This document shows, in pieces, positions 1-8,400 of a DNA stretch of 41,115 nucleotides (the stretch's first letter is position 1; every line of letters begins with the position of its first letter). Source of the DNA: Blastococcus sp. CCUG 61487 (GTDB taxonomy: Bacteria; Actinomycetota; Actinomycetes; Mycobacteriales; Geodermatophilaceae). Location: assembly GCF_005222955.1 (NCBI RefSeq), contig NZ_LWUA01000190.1, positions 1-41,115 of the forward strand. Reading direction: 5' to 3'. The notes beneath the pieces were generated by a model. The model was not told where the DNA came from. It was given only the letters and a program-made list of their open reading frames with translations, and searched no databases. Position numbers and translations under genes: made by a program.

Positions 1-699
1 GGCCGCGGCCGCCAGCCGGTCCCGCTCCCGCGCCGCCTCGACGGCGAGCCGCTCGCGTTCCTCCGCCGCGTTGCGCAGCAGCTCCGCGGCCTCGGCGCGG
101 GCGTGCTCGAGGGCAGCCGCGGCCTCGGCCCGCTGCTGCTGAGCGTGCTCGCGGAGCTCGTCGGCGGCGAGGACGGCCATCTGCTTGATCTCGTGCGCCT
201 TGCGCAACCGGGCGTCGGCCTCGCTGCGGGCCTCGGCGACCAGGTGCTCCGCTTCCCGGGCCCCGTTGTCGGTGATCGCGGCGGCTTCCTCCGCGGCCAG
301 CCGCAGCATCTCCTCGACCCGGTCCGAGACGGGGAAGACGACCCGCCCGCGCGGAGCGTCGGCCAGCAGCCGCCGGGAGATCTCGAGCTCGGCGGAGCAG
401 GCACCGAACCGGGCGAGCAGGTCGTCGACCTGGCGGCGCACGGTGGTGAGCTCGTTCTCCGCCCACGCGACGTAGGTGTCGACCTCCATCGGGTCGTAGC
501 CGCGCAGGCGGCTGCGGAAGACGGGAGCCGAGCCGAGGAGCTGGTCCAGCGCACCGGTGAAGGCCGGCGGCACCGCCCCGGACGACGTCGGCGGCCCCTC
601 GACGACCGCCATCCGCTGCTCGCCCAGGACCGCGCCCGGACCCGCTCCCGAGCCGTCCTCCGGGTGGTCCACGACCTCCGGCCTCGTCCGCACCGCCAT
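1..699 (-). CDS. DivIVA-like coiled-coil protein, C-terminus beyond window
   Basis: The visible 233 residues have no stop, so the C-terminus lies beyond base 1. After a low-complexity N-terminal tail of about 55 residues comes FRSRLRGYDPMEVDTYV (61-77), the classic DivIVA-type entry motif (RGYDxxEVDxF). A long Ala/Glu/Arg-rich heptad-like stretch to the edge predicts coiled coil. DivIVA/Wag31-like proteins in actinobacteria mark curved membrane and organise polar growth or septation; membership is inferred from this motif and the coiled coil. The ATG at 699 is chosen because GGGGAGGGGG lies just upstream; a later in-frame ATG at 612 is possible. The gene diverges from the flavin module at 1008. 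It is shorter at the conserved N-terminal motif than true Wag31, so it is more likely a DivIVA-domain paralogue. Confidence 0.72.
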   Translation of the reverse strand, partial: MAVRTRPEVVDHPEDGSGAGPGAVLGEQRMAVVEGPPTSSGAVPPAFTGALDQLLGSAPVFRSRLRGYDPMEVDTYVAWAENELTTVRRQVDDLLARFGACSAELEISRRLLADAPRGRVVFPVSDRVEEMLRLAAEEAAAITDNGAREAEHLVAEARSEADARLRKAHEIKQMAVLAADELREHAQQQRAEAAAALEHARAEAAELLRNAAEERERLAVEAARERDRLAAAA

Positions 700-1007
700 C
701 GCCGCCCCCTCCCCGGGGTCGCCTCACCGACCGGCACGCCCCTCGTGCGGCGGCGATCGGCAGCGCCCTCACTGGTATCGATCCGGACAGTGCCAGAACC
801 GTGGACGCGGAGCCGCGCGCCGTGACCGGACCGTGAGCACTCCGCGGCGCGATCCGGCGCGTTCTGGCGCGTCGGCTACCCAGCGCGGTCGCTCGATGTA
901 CCCGCGGCGGTCGGGCTCGAACGCGCGCCGAGGGTGGGGAATGCTGGACCCGGTCGACGGGTTCTCCCGGGCAGTAGTTGCACATTCAACCAACGACGGA
1001 GGCGGCC
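700..1007. other. divergent intergenic region
   Basis: These 308 bases separate the divergent DivIVA-like gene and the monooxygenase gene, so both promoters should lie here. No convincing -35/-10 pair is visible. The one clear element is the imperfect palindrome at 975-992 next to the monooxygenase ribosome binding site. Open frames crossing the region look like coding-bias shadows. Confidence 0.6.
975..992. promoter_or_regulatory. candidate operator palindrome upstream of flavin monooxygenase pair
   Basis: The sequence TAGTTGCACATTCAACCA has GTTG/CAAC arms centred between 983 and 984, with an outer T/A pair. It ends six bases before the GGAGG ribosome binding site (998-1002). Palindromes of the form GTTGnnnnnnCAAC are typical of MarR/HTH-type repressor sites. 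No regulator gene is adjacent, so the binding protein is unknown. Confidence 0.45.
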
Positions 1008-2150
1008 ATGCAGTTCGGCGTTTTCACGGTCAGCGACATCACGCAGGACCCCACCACCGGCCGTACTCCCACCGAGGCGGAGCGGATCAAGGCGGTCCTG
1101 GCGATCGCGCAGAAGGCCGAGGAGGTCGGGCTCGACGTCTTCGCCATCGGCGAGCACCACAACCCGCCCTTCTTCTCCTCCTCCCCCACCACCACGCTGG
1201 CCTGGATCGCGGCGAAGACCACGAAGCTCCAGCTCTCGACGTCCACGACGCTGATCACCACCAACGACCCGGTGAAGATCGCCGAGGACTACGCGATGCT
1301 GCAGCACCTGGCCGACGGCCGGGTGGACCTGATGATGGGCCGCGGCAACACCGGCCCGGTCTACCCCTGGTTCGGCAAGGACATCCGCGACGGCATCGAG
1401 CTGGCCGTGGAGAACTACGCGCTGCTGCGCAAGCTGTGGACCGACGACGTCGTCGACTGGCAGGGCAAGCACCGCACCCCGCTGCAGGGCTTCACCTCGA
1501 CGCCCCGCCCGCTGGACGGCGTCCCGCCCTTCGTGTGGCACGGGTCGATCCGCAGCCCGCAGATCGCCGAGCAGGCCGCCTACTACGGCGACGGCTTCTT
1601 CCACAACCACATCTTCTGGCCGCCGGAGCACACCCAGAAGATGGTCGAGTTCTACCGGCGCCGCTTCGAGCACTACGGCCACGGCAGCGCCGACCAGGCC
1701 ATCGTCGGCCTCGGCGGTCAGGTGTTCATGCGCAAGAACAGCCAGGACGCGGTGAACGAGTTCCGGCCGTACTTCGACAACGCGCCGGTCTACGGCCACG
1801 GGCCCTCGCTCGAGGACTTCAGCACCCAGACGCCGCTCACGGTCGGCAGCCCCCAGCAGGTGATCGAGCGGACGCTGGGTTTCCGCGACTACGTGGGCGA
1901 CTACCAGCGCCAGCTGTTCCTCATCGACCACGCTGGCCTGCCGCTGAAGACGGTGCTCGAGCAGCTCGACATCCTCGGCGAGGAGGTCGTGCCGGTGCTC
2001 CGCAAGGAGTTCGCCGCCCTCAAGCCGGCGCACGTCCCGGACGCCCCGACCCACGCCTCCCGGGTGGCCGCCCGGGGCGCGAAGGACTCCACCGTGTACG
2101 CCCCGGCCGACGACGTCACCGGCCAGGTCCGCGAGGAGGTCCAGGCCTGA
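1008..2150 (+). CDS. luciferase-like FMN-dependent monooxygenase (CE1758-like family)
   Basis: The 380-residue protein has the TIM-barrel luciferase-like monooxygenase pattern. It starts MQFGVFTVSDITQDP, has GEHHNPPFFSSSP near residues 45-57, and DGRVDLMMGRGNTGPVYPWF near 103-122, the flavin/phosphate-side loop. Such enzymes use reduced FMN and O2 to oxidise a small substrate, which the sequence does not identify. The ATG at 1008 has GGAGG five bases upstream; a TTG at 978 would place the operator palindrome inside the gene and is rejected. Its stop shares one base with the start of the flavin reductase at 2150, so the two are translationally coupled. From memory, this pairing matches the actinobacterial CE1758/CE1759 duo (TIGR04036/TIGR04037), a monooxygenase with a dedicated FMN reductase. 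Confidence 0.88.
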   Translation: MQFGVFTVSDITQDPTTGRTPTEAERIKAVLAIAQKAEEVGLDVFAIGEHHNPPFFSSSPTTTLAWIAAKTTKLQLSTSTTLITTNDPVKIAEDYAMLQHLADGRVDLMMGRGNTGPVYPWFGKDIRDGIELAVENYALLRKLWTDDVVDWQGKHRTPLQGFTSTPRPLDGVPPFVWHGSIRSPQIAEQAAYYGDGFFHNHIFWPPEHTQKMVEFYRRRFEHYGHGSADQAIVGLGGQVFMRKNSQDAVNEFRPYFDNAPVYGHGPSLEDFSTQTPLTVGSPQQVIERTLGFRDYVGDYQRQLFLIDHAGLPLKTVLEQLDILGEEVVPVLRKEFAALKPAHVPDAPTHASRVAARGAKDSTVYAPADDVTGQVREEVQA

Positions 2151-2767
2151 TGGGCACCCGCCACCTCGCCGTCGTCAGCGCCGGGTTGAGCAACCCCAGC
2201 TCGACCCGGCTGCTGGCCGACCGGCTGACCGCGGCCACGGTCGCGGCGCTGTCCGAGCGGGGCATCACGACGACCGTCGAGCTGGTCGAGCTCCGCGAGC
2301 ACGCCCGCGACCTCGCCGACAACCTGCTCACCGGGTTCCCGAGCACCTCGTTGCGGCAGGCGGTGGACACCGTGACCGGGGCCGACGCCGTCATCGCCGT
2401 CACGCCGATCTTCTCCGCATCGTTCAGCGGCCTGTTCAAGACCTTCTTCGACGTCCTGGACAAGGACGCGCTCGTGGGTACGCCGGTGCTCATGGGCGCC
2501 ACCGCGGGCACGGCGCGGCACTCGCTGGCGCTCGAGCACGCCCTGCGGCCGCTGTTCGCCTATCTGCGGGCGACCGTCGTCCCCACCGCTGTGTTCGCCG
2601 CGTCCGAGGACTGGGCCGGCGGCGCCGAGGCCGGCGGCGGACTGGCCGAGCGGGTCGACCGCGCGGCGGCCGAGCTGGCCGACGTCGTCGCCGGCCGGCC
2701 CCCCGCGGCGCCGGTGGACCCGTTCGCCGACCCGGAGACCTCGTTCGAGGACCTCCTCCGCGGCTGA
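2150..2767 (+). CDS. NAD(P)H-dependent FMN reductase partner (CE1759-like)
   Basis: The 205-residue protein has a flavodoxin-like fold. The N-terminus MGTRHLAVVSAGLSNPSSTR carries the Ser/Thr-rich phosphate loop that binds FMN (about residues 9-20). AVIAVTPIFSASFSGLFKTFFD (about 81-102) is the usual second flavin-contact strand, and LMGATAGTARHSLALEHALRPLFAYLRA resembles the dimer/NAD(P)H segment of the SsuE/ArsH-type family. It should reduce FMN for the monooxygenase encoded just upstream. The ATG overlaps the upstream stop as TGATG; the GAGGAGGTCC just before the stop of the monooxygenase supplies a ribosome binding site. No third gene follows, so the unit is a compact two-component oxygenase. 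Confidence 0.85.
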   Translation: MGTRHLAVVSAGLSNPSSTRLLADRLTAATVAALSERGITTTVELVELREHARDLADNLLTGFPSTSLRQAVDTVTGADAVIAVTPIFSASFSGLFKTFFDVLDKDALVGTPVLMGATAGTARHSLALEHALRPLFAYLRATVVPTAVFAASEDWAGGAEAGGGLAERVDRAAAELADVVAGRPPAAPVDPFADPETSFEDLLRG

Positions 2768-2816
2768 TCCCCGCTCTTCCGCGGAGAAGCCGCCTGCTCT
2801 TCCGCGGAAAAGCAGA
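2768..2816. terminator. two tandem near-identical palindromes between convergent genes
   Basis: The 49-base gap contains two copies of an 18-base palindrome, GCTCTTCCGCGGAGAAGC (2773-2790) and GCTCTTCCGCGGAAAAGC (2796-2813), differing at one base. Each folds on a central CCGCGG. Placed between the convergent reductase and MFS genes, they probably act as a bidirectional terminator. The repetition suggests either duplication or a genome-wide repeat family. Confidence 0.6.
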
Positions 2817-4136
2817 TCAGCGGTAGGCCGAACCGCCCCGGAGCCGGGCCCGCACCGCGACGTGCAGCGGGGCGAGCACCACGCCGTCCCGGGCCAGCCG
2901 GGACCGCAGCTCGCGCCGGTGCCGCAACACCCCGGCCAGCCCGATCGCCCAGAAGACGTACTGGACGGCGAAGGCGGCCCGGAACGCCCCGAGGTCGTAG
3001 TCGGTCGACGTGCCGGGGGTGAGCAGGTCGAGCACGGCGCCGACGGCGAGGATCGTGAGCAGCGAGGCGACGAAGCCGCCCACGTTCACCACCCCGCTGG
3101 CGCTGCCCATGCGCTCCACCGGGTTCTCCGTCCGGGCGTAGTCGAACCCGATCATCGACCCCGGACCGTTGGTCCCGAGGACGACGACGAGCGCCACCAG
3201 CAGCGGCAGCGGCGCCCGCCCCGGCCAGGCGAGCACGACGGTCCAGGCGGTCACCGTGGCGCCCAGGATGGTGAAGACGAGCACCGAGCGGCGCAGCGGC
3301 CAGCGGCCGCACAGCCGGCCGAGCACCGGGCCCACGGCCATCCCCACCAGCACGAGCAGGGTGAGCAGGCCGGCCGCCGTGGCCGGCGAGAGCCCCTGGC
3401 CGACGACCAGGAACGGATAGCCCCACAGCAGTGCGAAGACCGTGCCGGAGAACTGGGTGACCAGGTGCGTGTAGAGCCCGATCCGCGTCCCGGGCTCGCG
3501 CCAGGTCTCCCCGAGGGTGTGCCGCAGGTCGGCCAGCCTGACGGCCGGGCCGCGCACGGTGCCTCCCGGCGCGTCGCGGAGCGCGACCAGCACGAGCAGC
3601 GCCACCAGCAGACCGGTGGCCGCGGCGCCCAGGAACGTCACCTCCCACGACGTGCCGTGCAGCAGCGCGACCAGCGGATAGGCGGCCAGCACCGAGCCGA
3701 GCTGGCCGAGGATCCCGGTGAGCTGGGTGATGAGCGGGACGAGCCGGCCGGGGAACCAGAACGACACGACCCGGAGCACGCTGATGAACGTCATGGCGTC
3801 ACCGGCCCCGACCAGCACCCGCGCGGCCACCGCGGTCGGCACGTCCCCGGCCAGGGCGAGCACCAACTGGCCGGCGGCCATCGTCCCGGCCCCCGCGAGG
3901 ATCAGCCGGCGCGAGCCGAACCTGTCCAGCGCCACGCCCACGGGCACCTGCAGCCCGGCGTAGACCGCGAGCTGGAGCACGAGGAACAGCGAGACCGCCG
4001 AGGCCCCGGCGGAGAACCGCTCCTGGGCGTCGACGGCGGCCACGCCGAGCGACGAGCGGTGGAAGACCGCGACGACGTAGGACAGCAGCGCCACTCCCCA
4101 CACCGCGTAGGCGCGGGCAGGGGTCGGCGAGGTCAC
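2817..4136 (-). CDS. MFS transporter, 12-helix type
   Basis: The 439-residue protein has about twelve hydrophobic segments. The N-terminal helix reads AYAVWGVALLSYVVAVFHRSS, and the cytoplasmic loop between helices 2 and 3 carries VALDRFGSRRLIL (the MFS D-R-x-G-R/S-R-R signature). MGSASGVVNVGGFVASL falls in the C-terminal half. The substrate is not evident. The GTG at 4136 has no Shine-Dalgarno sequence; instead it overlaps (GTGA) the stop of a 20-codon ORF at 4133-4195. A hairpin (4180-4197) lies between it and the lipoprotein gene upstream, so expression may be attenuated relative to the rest of the operon. Position at the end of a glycan operon suggests, but does not show, export or uptake of a wall-related molecule. 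Confidence 0.85.
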   Translation of the reverse strand: MTSPTPARAYAVWGVALLSYVVAVFHRSSLGVAAVDAQERFSAGASAVSLFLVLQLAVYAGLQVPVGVALDRFGSRRLILAGAGTMAAGQLVLALAGDVPTAVAARVLVGAGDAMTFISVLRVVSFWFPGRLVPLITQLTGILGQLGSVLAAYPLVALLHGTSWEVTFLGAAATGLLVALLVLVALRDAPGGTVRGPAVRLADLRHTLGETWREPGTRIGLYTHLVTQFSGTVFALLWGYPFLVVGQGLSPATAAGLLTLLVLVGMAVGPVLGRLCGRWPLRRSVLVFTILGATVTAWTVVLAWPGRAPLPLLVALVVVLGTNGPGSMIGFDYARTENPVERMGSASGVVNVGGFVASLLTILAVGAVLDLLTPGTSTDYDLGAFRAAFAVQYVFWAIGLAGVLRHRRELRSRLARDGVVLAPLHVAVRARLRGGSAYR

Positions 4137-4195
4137 GGGGAGGAGGACGCCGACGAGCCGCCGGATCTTCCGCGCGGCACGGTGAGTTCGCTCAC
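4133..4195 (-). CDS. short intercistronic ORF (20 aa) ending on the MFS start
   Basis: A GTG at 4195 opens MSELTVPRGRSGGSSASSSP and ends in a TGA that overlaps the MFS GTG as GTGA. It has a plausible ribosome binding site: GAGG overlapping the lipoprotein stop, six bases upstream. The peptide is Ser/Gly-rich with no domain. It may simply carry ribosomes to the MFS start, which lacks its own Shine-Dalgarno sequence. Chance occurrence is a real alternative, because stops are scarce in this base composition. Confidence 0.35.
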   Translation of the reverse strand: MSELTVPRGRSGGSSASSSP

Positions 4196-4197
4196 CG
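4180..4197. terminator. intercistronic hairpin with tetraloop
   Basis: CGGTGAG-TTCG-CTCACCG is a perfect 7-bp stem with a four-base loop (TTCG on the plus strand, CGAA in the transcript). It sits eight bases after the lipoprotein stop and overlaps the start of the 20-codon ORF. It lacks a U tract, so partial termination, RNA processing or control of the short ORF are all possible. Confidence 0.45.
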
Positions 4198-4203
4198 GCG
4201 GCC

Positions 4204-5442
4204 TCAGACCAGCGGGACCTCGTGGAAGAGCACCCGCCCGGACTGCGGCCGGTCGTAGAGCTCCTCGATGTCGGTCGTGTTGCGCGAGACCGAGATCAGC
4301 AGCGCCCCGGACGCCGTCGGGATGTCGGGGTGGGACAGCGGCGTGTACGTCAGCTGGTCGACGGTGTCCGGGTCGTCGTCGTGACCGCCCGGGGAGTAGA
4401 CCACCGGGACGGGCTCCGACCACGGGCCGGTCGGCGAGTCGGAGGTCCACATGGTGATGTAGTCGGCGAGGTCGCCGCCGGCCTTCGAGATCGCCACCCA
4501 CCGGTCGCCGATCCTGTCCACCGACAACGTCTGGGACGTGCCGTCGACGGCGGAGATGACCGGCGCCGCCTTCGTCTGGTCGACCTGCCACTGCGTGCCG
4601 TCCCAGAACTGCTGGGCCTCGGCGTTCGTGGGATCGGCCAGCGGCACGCGGGAGACGTAGAGCTCGCGGCCGGTGATGAAGGCCTCGTTGGTGTACCGGG
4701 TGCCGTACAGGTGCAGCCACTCGCCGTCCGGCGCGGCCGCGGCGCCCCAGTTGATCTGGTCGAACTCGGCGGTGTCCGGCGTGAGCTCCACGGTCCGCTC
4801 CAGGCGCGGGACGCCGTCCTGGCCGACGGTGACGACGGCGACCGACGTGCCGCGGAAGAGGAAGTCCCACTGGCGGTCGCCGCGCTGGATGCGGGAGAGG
4901 TAGACCACGACCTTGTCGCGCACCCCCTCGCCGTCGGCCTCGGTCGGGTCCAGCCGGACCACCGACATGGGCCAGTGGGTCAGGTCCCGCTGGGACCGCG
5001 GGAAGAACTCGGTCTCCTCGTCGGTGACCACCTGGGAGATGCAGGTCCCGGAGGTGACGAACACCGAGTTGTCCACCAGGCGCGGCTGGTACCCCTTCTC
5101 GCGGCCGGTGTCCCCCCAGGCCCAGAACACGCGGCCGTCGCTGAGCATGGCCGTGGCCCCGAGGTCGGCCGACTGCCAGGTCGGGAAGTCGATGCGGTCG
5201 AAGGCGCGGTTGAGCTGCGCGGCCGACACCGTGCCCTCCGGGTCCGGTGCCGGGCACGAGGGCTCCAGTCGCGCCGACGCCGCGTCCGGGGGCGGCGGCG
5301 TCGACACCAGCGCCGGCTCACCCGCGCGGGGCGGCCCCGGCTCGGGGGCGGGCGCCTGCAACCGGATGCACCCGGTCAGGAGGAGGCAGACCGCCGGCAG
5401 GAGGACGGCGAATCGGCGCAGCACTCGTCCATGGTGACTCAT
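4204..5442 (-). CDS. lipoprotein with DUF4185-like domain, putative arabinan hydrolase
   Basis: The 412-residue protein starts MSHHGRVLRRFAVLLPAVCL and has a lipobox LLTGC with the lipidated Cys at 25, followed by a Pro-rich linker to about residue 70. The folded part carries MLSDGRVFWAWGDTGREKG (99-117), the GDT motif typical of DUF4185 propeller domains, and ends with SVSRNTTDIEELYDRP. From the literature as I recall it, mycobacterial DUF4185 proteins are endo-D-arabinanases (GH183). Placement beside aftD fits a hydrolase trimming the same arabinan, anchored outside the membrane. The ATG at 5442 is preferred because GAGGTGG lies upstream and the signal peptide then begins correctly. It begins ten bases after the aftD stop. 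The DUF4185 assignment is by motif and should be tested with a profile search. Confidence 0.68.
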   Translation of the reverse strand: MSHHGRVLRRFAVLLPAVCLLLTGCIRLQAPAPEPGPPRAGEPALVSTPPPPDAASARLEPSCPAPDPEGTVSAAQLNRAFDRIDFPTWQSADLGATAMLSDGRVFWAWGDTGREKGYQPRLVDNSVFVTSGTCISQVVTDEETEFFPRSQRDLTHWPMSVVRLDPTEADGEGVRDKVVVYLSRIQRGDRQWDFLFRGTSVAVVTVGQDGVPRLERTVELTPDTAEFDQINWGAAAAPDGEWLHLYGTRYTNEAFITGRELYVSRVPLADPTNAEAQQFWDGTQWQVDQTKAAPVISAVDGTSQTLSVDRIGDRWVAISKAGGDLADYITMWTSDSPTGPWSEPVPVVYSPGGHDDDPDTVDQLTYTPLSHPDIPTASGALLISVSRNTTDIEELYDRPQSGRVLFHEVPLV

Positions 5443-5452
5443 CGGCGCCACC

Positions 5453-8400
5453 TCATGCCCCCGGCGTCGCCGGTCGGGGGCGGAGCCGCTCCAGCAGGCG
5501 TCGCACCGGAACCAGGGGCAGCACGCCGGCCACGACGGCCGCCAGCGCGACGACGGCGAGCAGCTGGCCGGTCGAGGTCCCGCCCGGTTCGCCGCGCGAG
5601 ACCACCGCGGCGGTGAGGAGAGCGCCGGCCGCCACGGCGCCGAGCACGACCGAGGCCCAGCGCCCGGCCAGGTGCCGCAGCACCCACAGGACGCCCAGGG
5701 CGGCGAGCCCGACCAGCCCCCCGACCAGGGCGGTGCCGAACAGCGCCCCGCCCACGACCACGGCGAAGGCCACCGCGGCGGAGACCGCCGCGGCGAGCCG
5801 GGGCAGCCGCGGGGTCCGCTCGCGCACGGGCCGCAGCACCGGCACGGCGGCGAGGACCACGAGCAGTGCGATCGCCCCGGCCCCGACGGCCAGCGCCGTC
5901 CGGTAGACCGGCCCCGGCCGGAAGACCAGCTCGACGTCGCCGGCCATACCGGCGGGCACGACGAAGCCCTGCTGCCAGCCATCGACCGTCACCGGGCCGA
6001 GCGGTGTCCCGTCCAGGGTCGCCCGCCACCCGGGGTTGGTGTTCTCGGGGATCGCGAGCAGCGTGTCGCCCTCGGTGGCGTCGACCCGCACGGTCCGGTG
6101 CTCGGCGTCCCAGCGGACGATCTCCGCCGCCGCCCGGGTGCCGGGCGCGGTGTCGGCCGGTGAGCCCACCCGGCGCAGCGTGACGGTGTCGATGCTCACG
6201 AGCTCGCTGCTGCGGGCCAGCATCCGGTGCTCGCCGCCCGGGATCTTGAGGGTCGGGATGGCGTCGCAGAACTCCAGCGTCATCGGTGCGAGCGTCTGCA
6301 GCGCACCCACCGAGGTGCGGACGGCGGTGAGCATGACCGCGCCGTCGATCTGCACGTCCGGGCCCTGGCCGCAGGCGAGCTCGACCTCGGTGTCGGCGGG
6401 CAGGGCCGCGTTCGGCCCGCCCACCTCCAGCTCGCTCACGCCGACGCCCACCTGCTGCTCCCAGCGGGTGAACGGGTCGATCGACCGCACGTCCTCGGGC
6501 AGCTCGAAGGTGACCGACAGCGTGTCGGTCACCACCGGCGCGAACTGCACGCTGCCGTCCTCGGCCAGCCGCATCGTGCGGGGCAGGCCGCCGGCGTCGA
6601 TGGTGACCGCGGTGGGGCGGGCGGCGACCAGGTCGGGCGCGGTGACCACCCGCAGCGAGTCCACGGTGCGCGGCTCGGGCCAGGTGAGCGTCAGGGTGGG
6701 CTGCCGGTCGTCGCCGGCCGCCAGCCAGGCGGTCTCCGGATCACCGTCGAGCGCGGCGACGGCGCTGGCCCGCGGGTCGGCCACCGGCGCGCTGGTCGCC
6801 TCGACGTGCGGGGTTCCCCGCAGCTCGGTGAGCAGCTCGTCGAGCGCCCGGCCGGGACGGGCCGACATCGTCCCGAAGACCTCGTAGTCGGCCCAGGTCG
6901 GCGTGGTGAAGGTGCGGTCGAGCCACACGGCCTCCTCGGAGGCGCTGACGAGGGCCGGGGCGCACAGGGGCGTGCCGTCCGCGCTGGTGACGCACCCGGT
7001 CCGGCCGCGCAGGGCGTCGAAGGAGAAGAGGCTGACGCCGTCCTCCGCCTCCGGCGTCACCACCGACCTGTGCACGCTCAGCCCCAGGACGCGGACCTCG
7101 GCCAGGGCGAGGGCGGGCGCGTTCGGGTCGTCGCCGGGCACCGTCGAGCTGATCGTCACCTGCGAGGTGTAGCCCTCGGGCAGCTCGAGGACCTGCTCCT
7201 CGCCGGTGTCGGCCACCGGCACGACCAGCTCACCGGCGTCCGTGCTGATCCTCAGCTCGGCCGGCCGGGCGACGCCCGGCTCCTCGCCCAGGGAGACGAC
7301 GAGCTCGCGGGGCAGGAACAGCCGCTCGGCCGTGAGCCGCCACCACGGCGGCTCGGAGCTCTCGTCCCAGGGCGCGGGACGCCACGCCGTCGTCGGGTCG
7401 ACGTCGACCGCCGACCACGGCTGGGTGTCCATCCGGGTCCCGTTGAACCCGTCGACGTCGGAGGCGGAGCTGGAGGCCGACGGCGTGCCGCCGATGTACC
7501 GGACCACGCTCTCGGCCTTGGCGAGGTGCGGCAGCACGTAGTCGCGCACCGGGGCGTTCAGGCGCAGCGGATCGTCCTCGGACAGGCCGCCCGAGGTGGC
7601 GTCGTTCAGCCGGCCGAAGGCCCGCTCCCTGCGCAGCAGCGCGTCGGTCACCATCGCCGGCTCGGCCGGCGTCCCGGGGGTGCCGGCCATGACCGTGGGG
7701 CGCCCGGTGATCGCGCCCCGGTCCTCCAGCGGGAGCAGCGCCTCGGGCCCGCCGTGCACGGCGATCAGGGACGACGTCGGCGCGGTCCAGGCCCGGGGCA
7801 CGGTGTCGGCGACGCCGTAGATCTCGATCGCCGGGGCGGGCTCGTCGAGGCCGGAGTCCCTGACGACGCCGTCGGTGATCACGTCGGGCTCGGAGACCGC
7901 GCCGAACGAGCCGATCGGGGTGATGCCGGGTGAGTCCCGGAGCGCCTCGCGCACCAGCACGGACCGGGTGGACCGCGCGTCACCGGTGGCCAGGTCGTTG
8001 CGGAGCACGAGGTGGGAGATGCCCGCCCGGGCGAGGTACCGGGCCAGGCCCGCCGACCCCTCGCCGTCGGCGAGCCGGGCCTCGACGGCGTCGAGCATGC
8101 GGATGTGGCCCTCGGGGGTCAGCGGGATGGCGTTGCGGATGTCCCACGGCGAGTCGGCCACGGCCTGCAGCGGCTCGTCGGTCGGCGAGCCCCACTCGTA
8201 GGTCGGGAAGGACGACCCCGGCAGCACCAGCGCGCGCCCGCTCGGCTGCTGGGCGGCCAGGAAGGCGGCCGTCTCGCCCCAGTGGTCGGGGATCTCGGTG
8301 AAGCCGCCGGGCGGGGCGAGCCGCCCGGCCAGTGCCGGGCTGATCCCGGCGACCAGCGCGACGAGCAGCACCCCGAGGACCGTCCGCGACAGCGCGGTGG

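Noticed and set aside
557-2149. Long frame running into the FMN reductase gene
   Set aside because: Its first part is an Arg/Pro-rich shadow of the monooxygenase. The real protein begins at the ATG at 2150.
5443-5982. Longer start for the lipoprotein, to 5982
   Set aside because: The extension overlaps aftD in another frame and is Arg/Ser/Pro-rich. A signal peptide and ribosome binding site fit the ATG at 5442.
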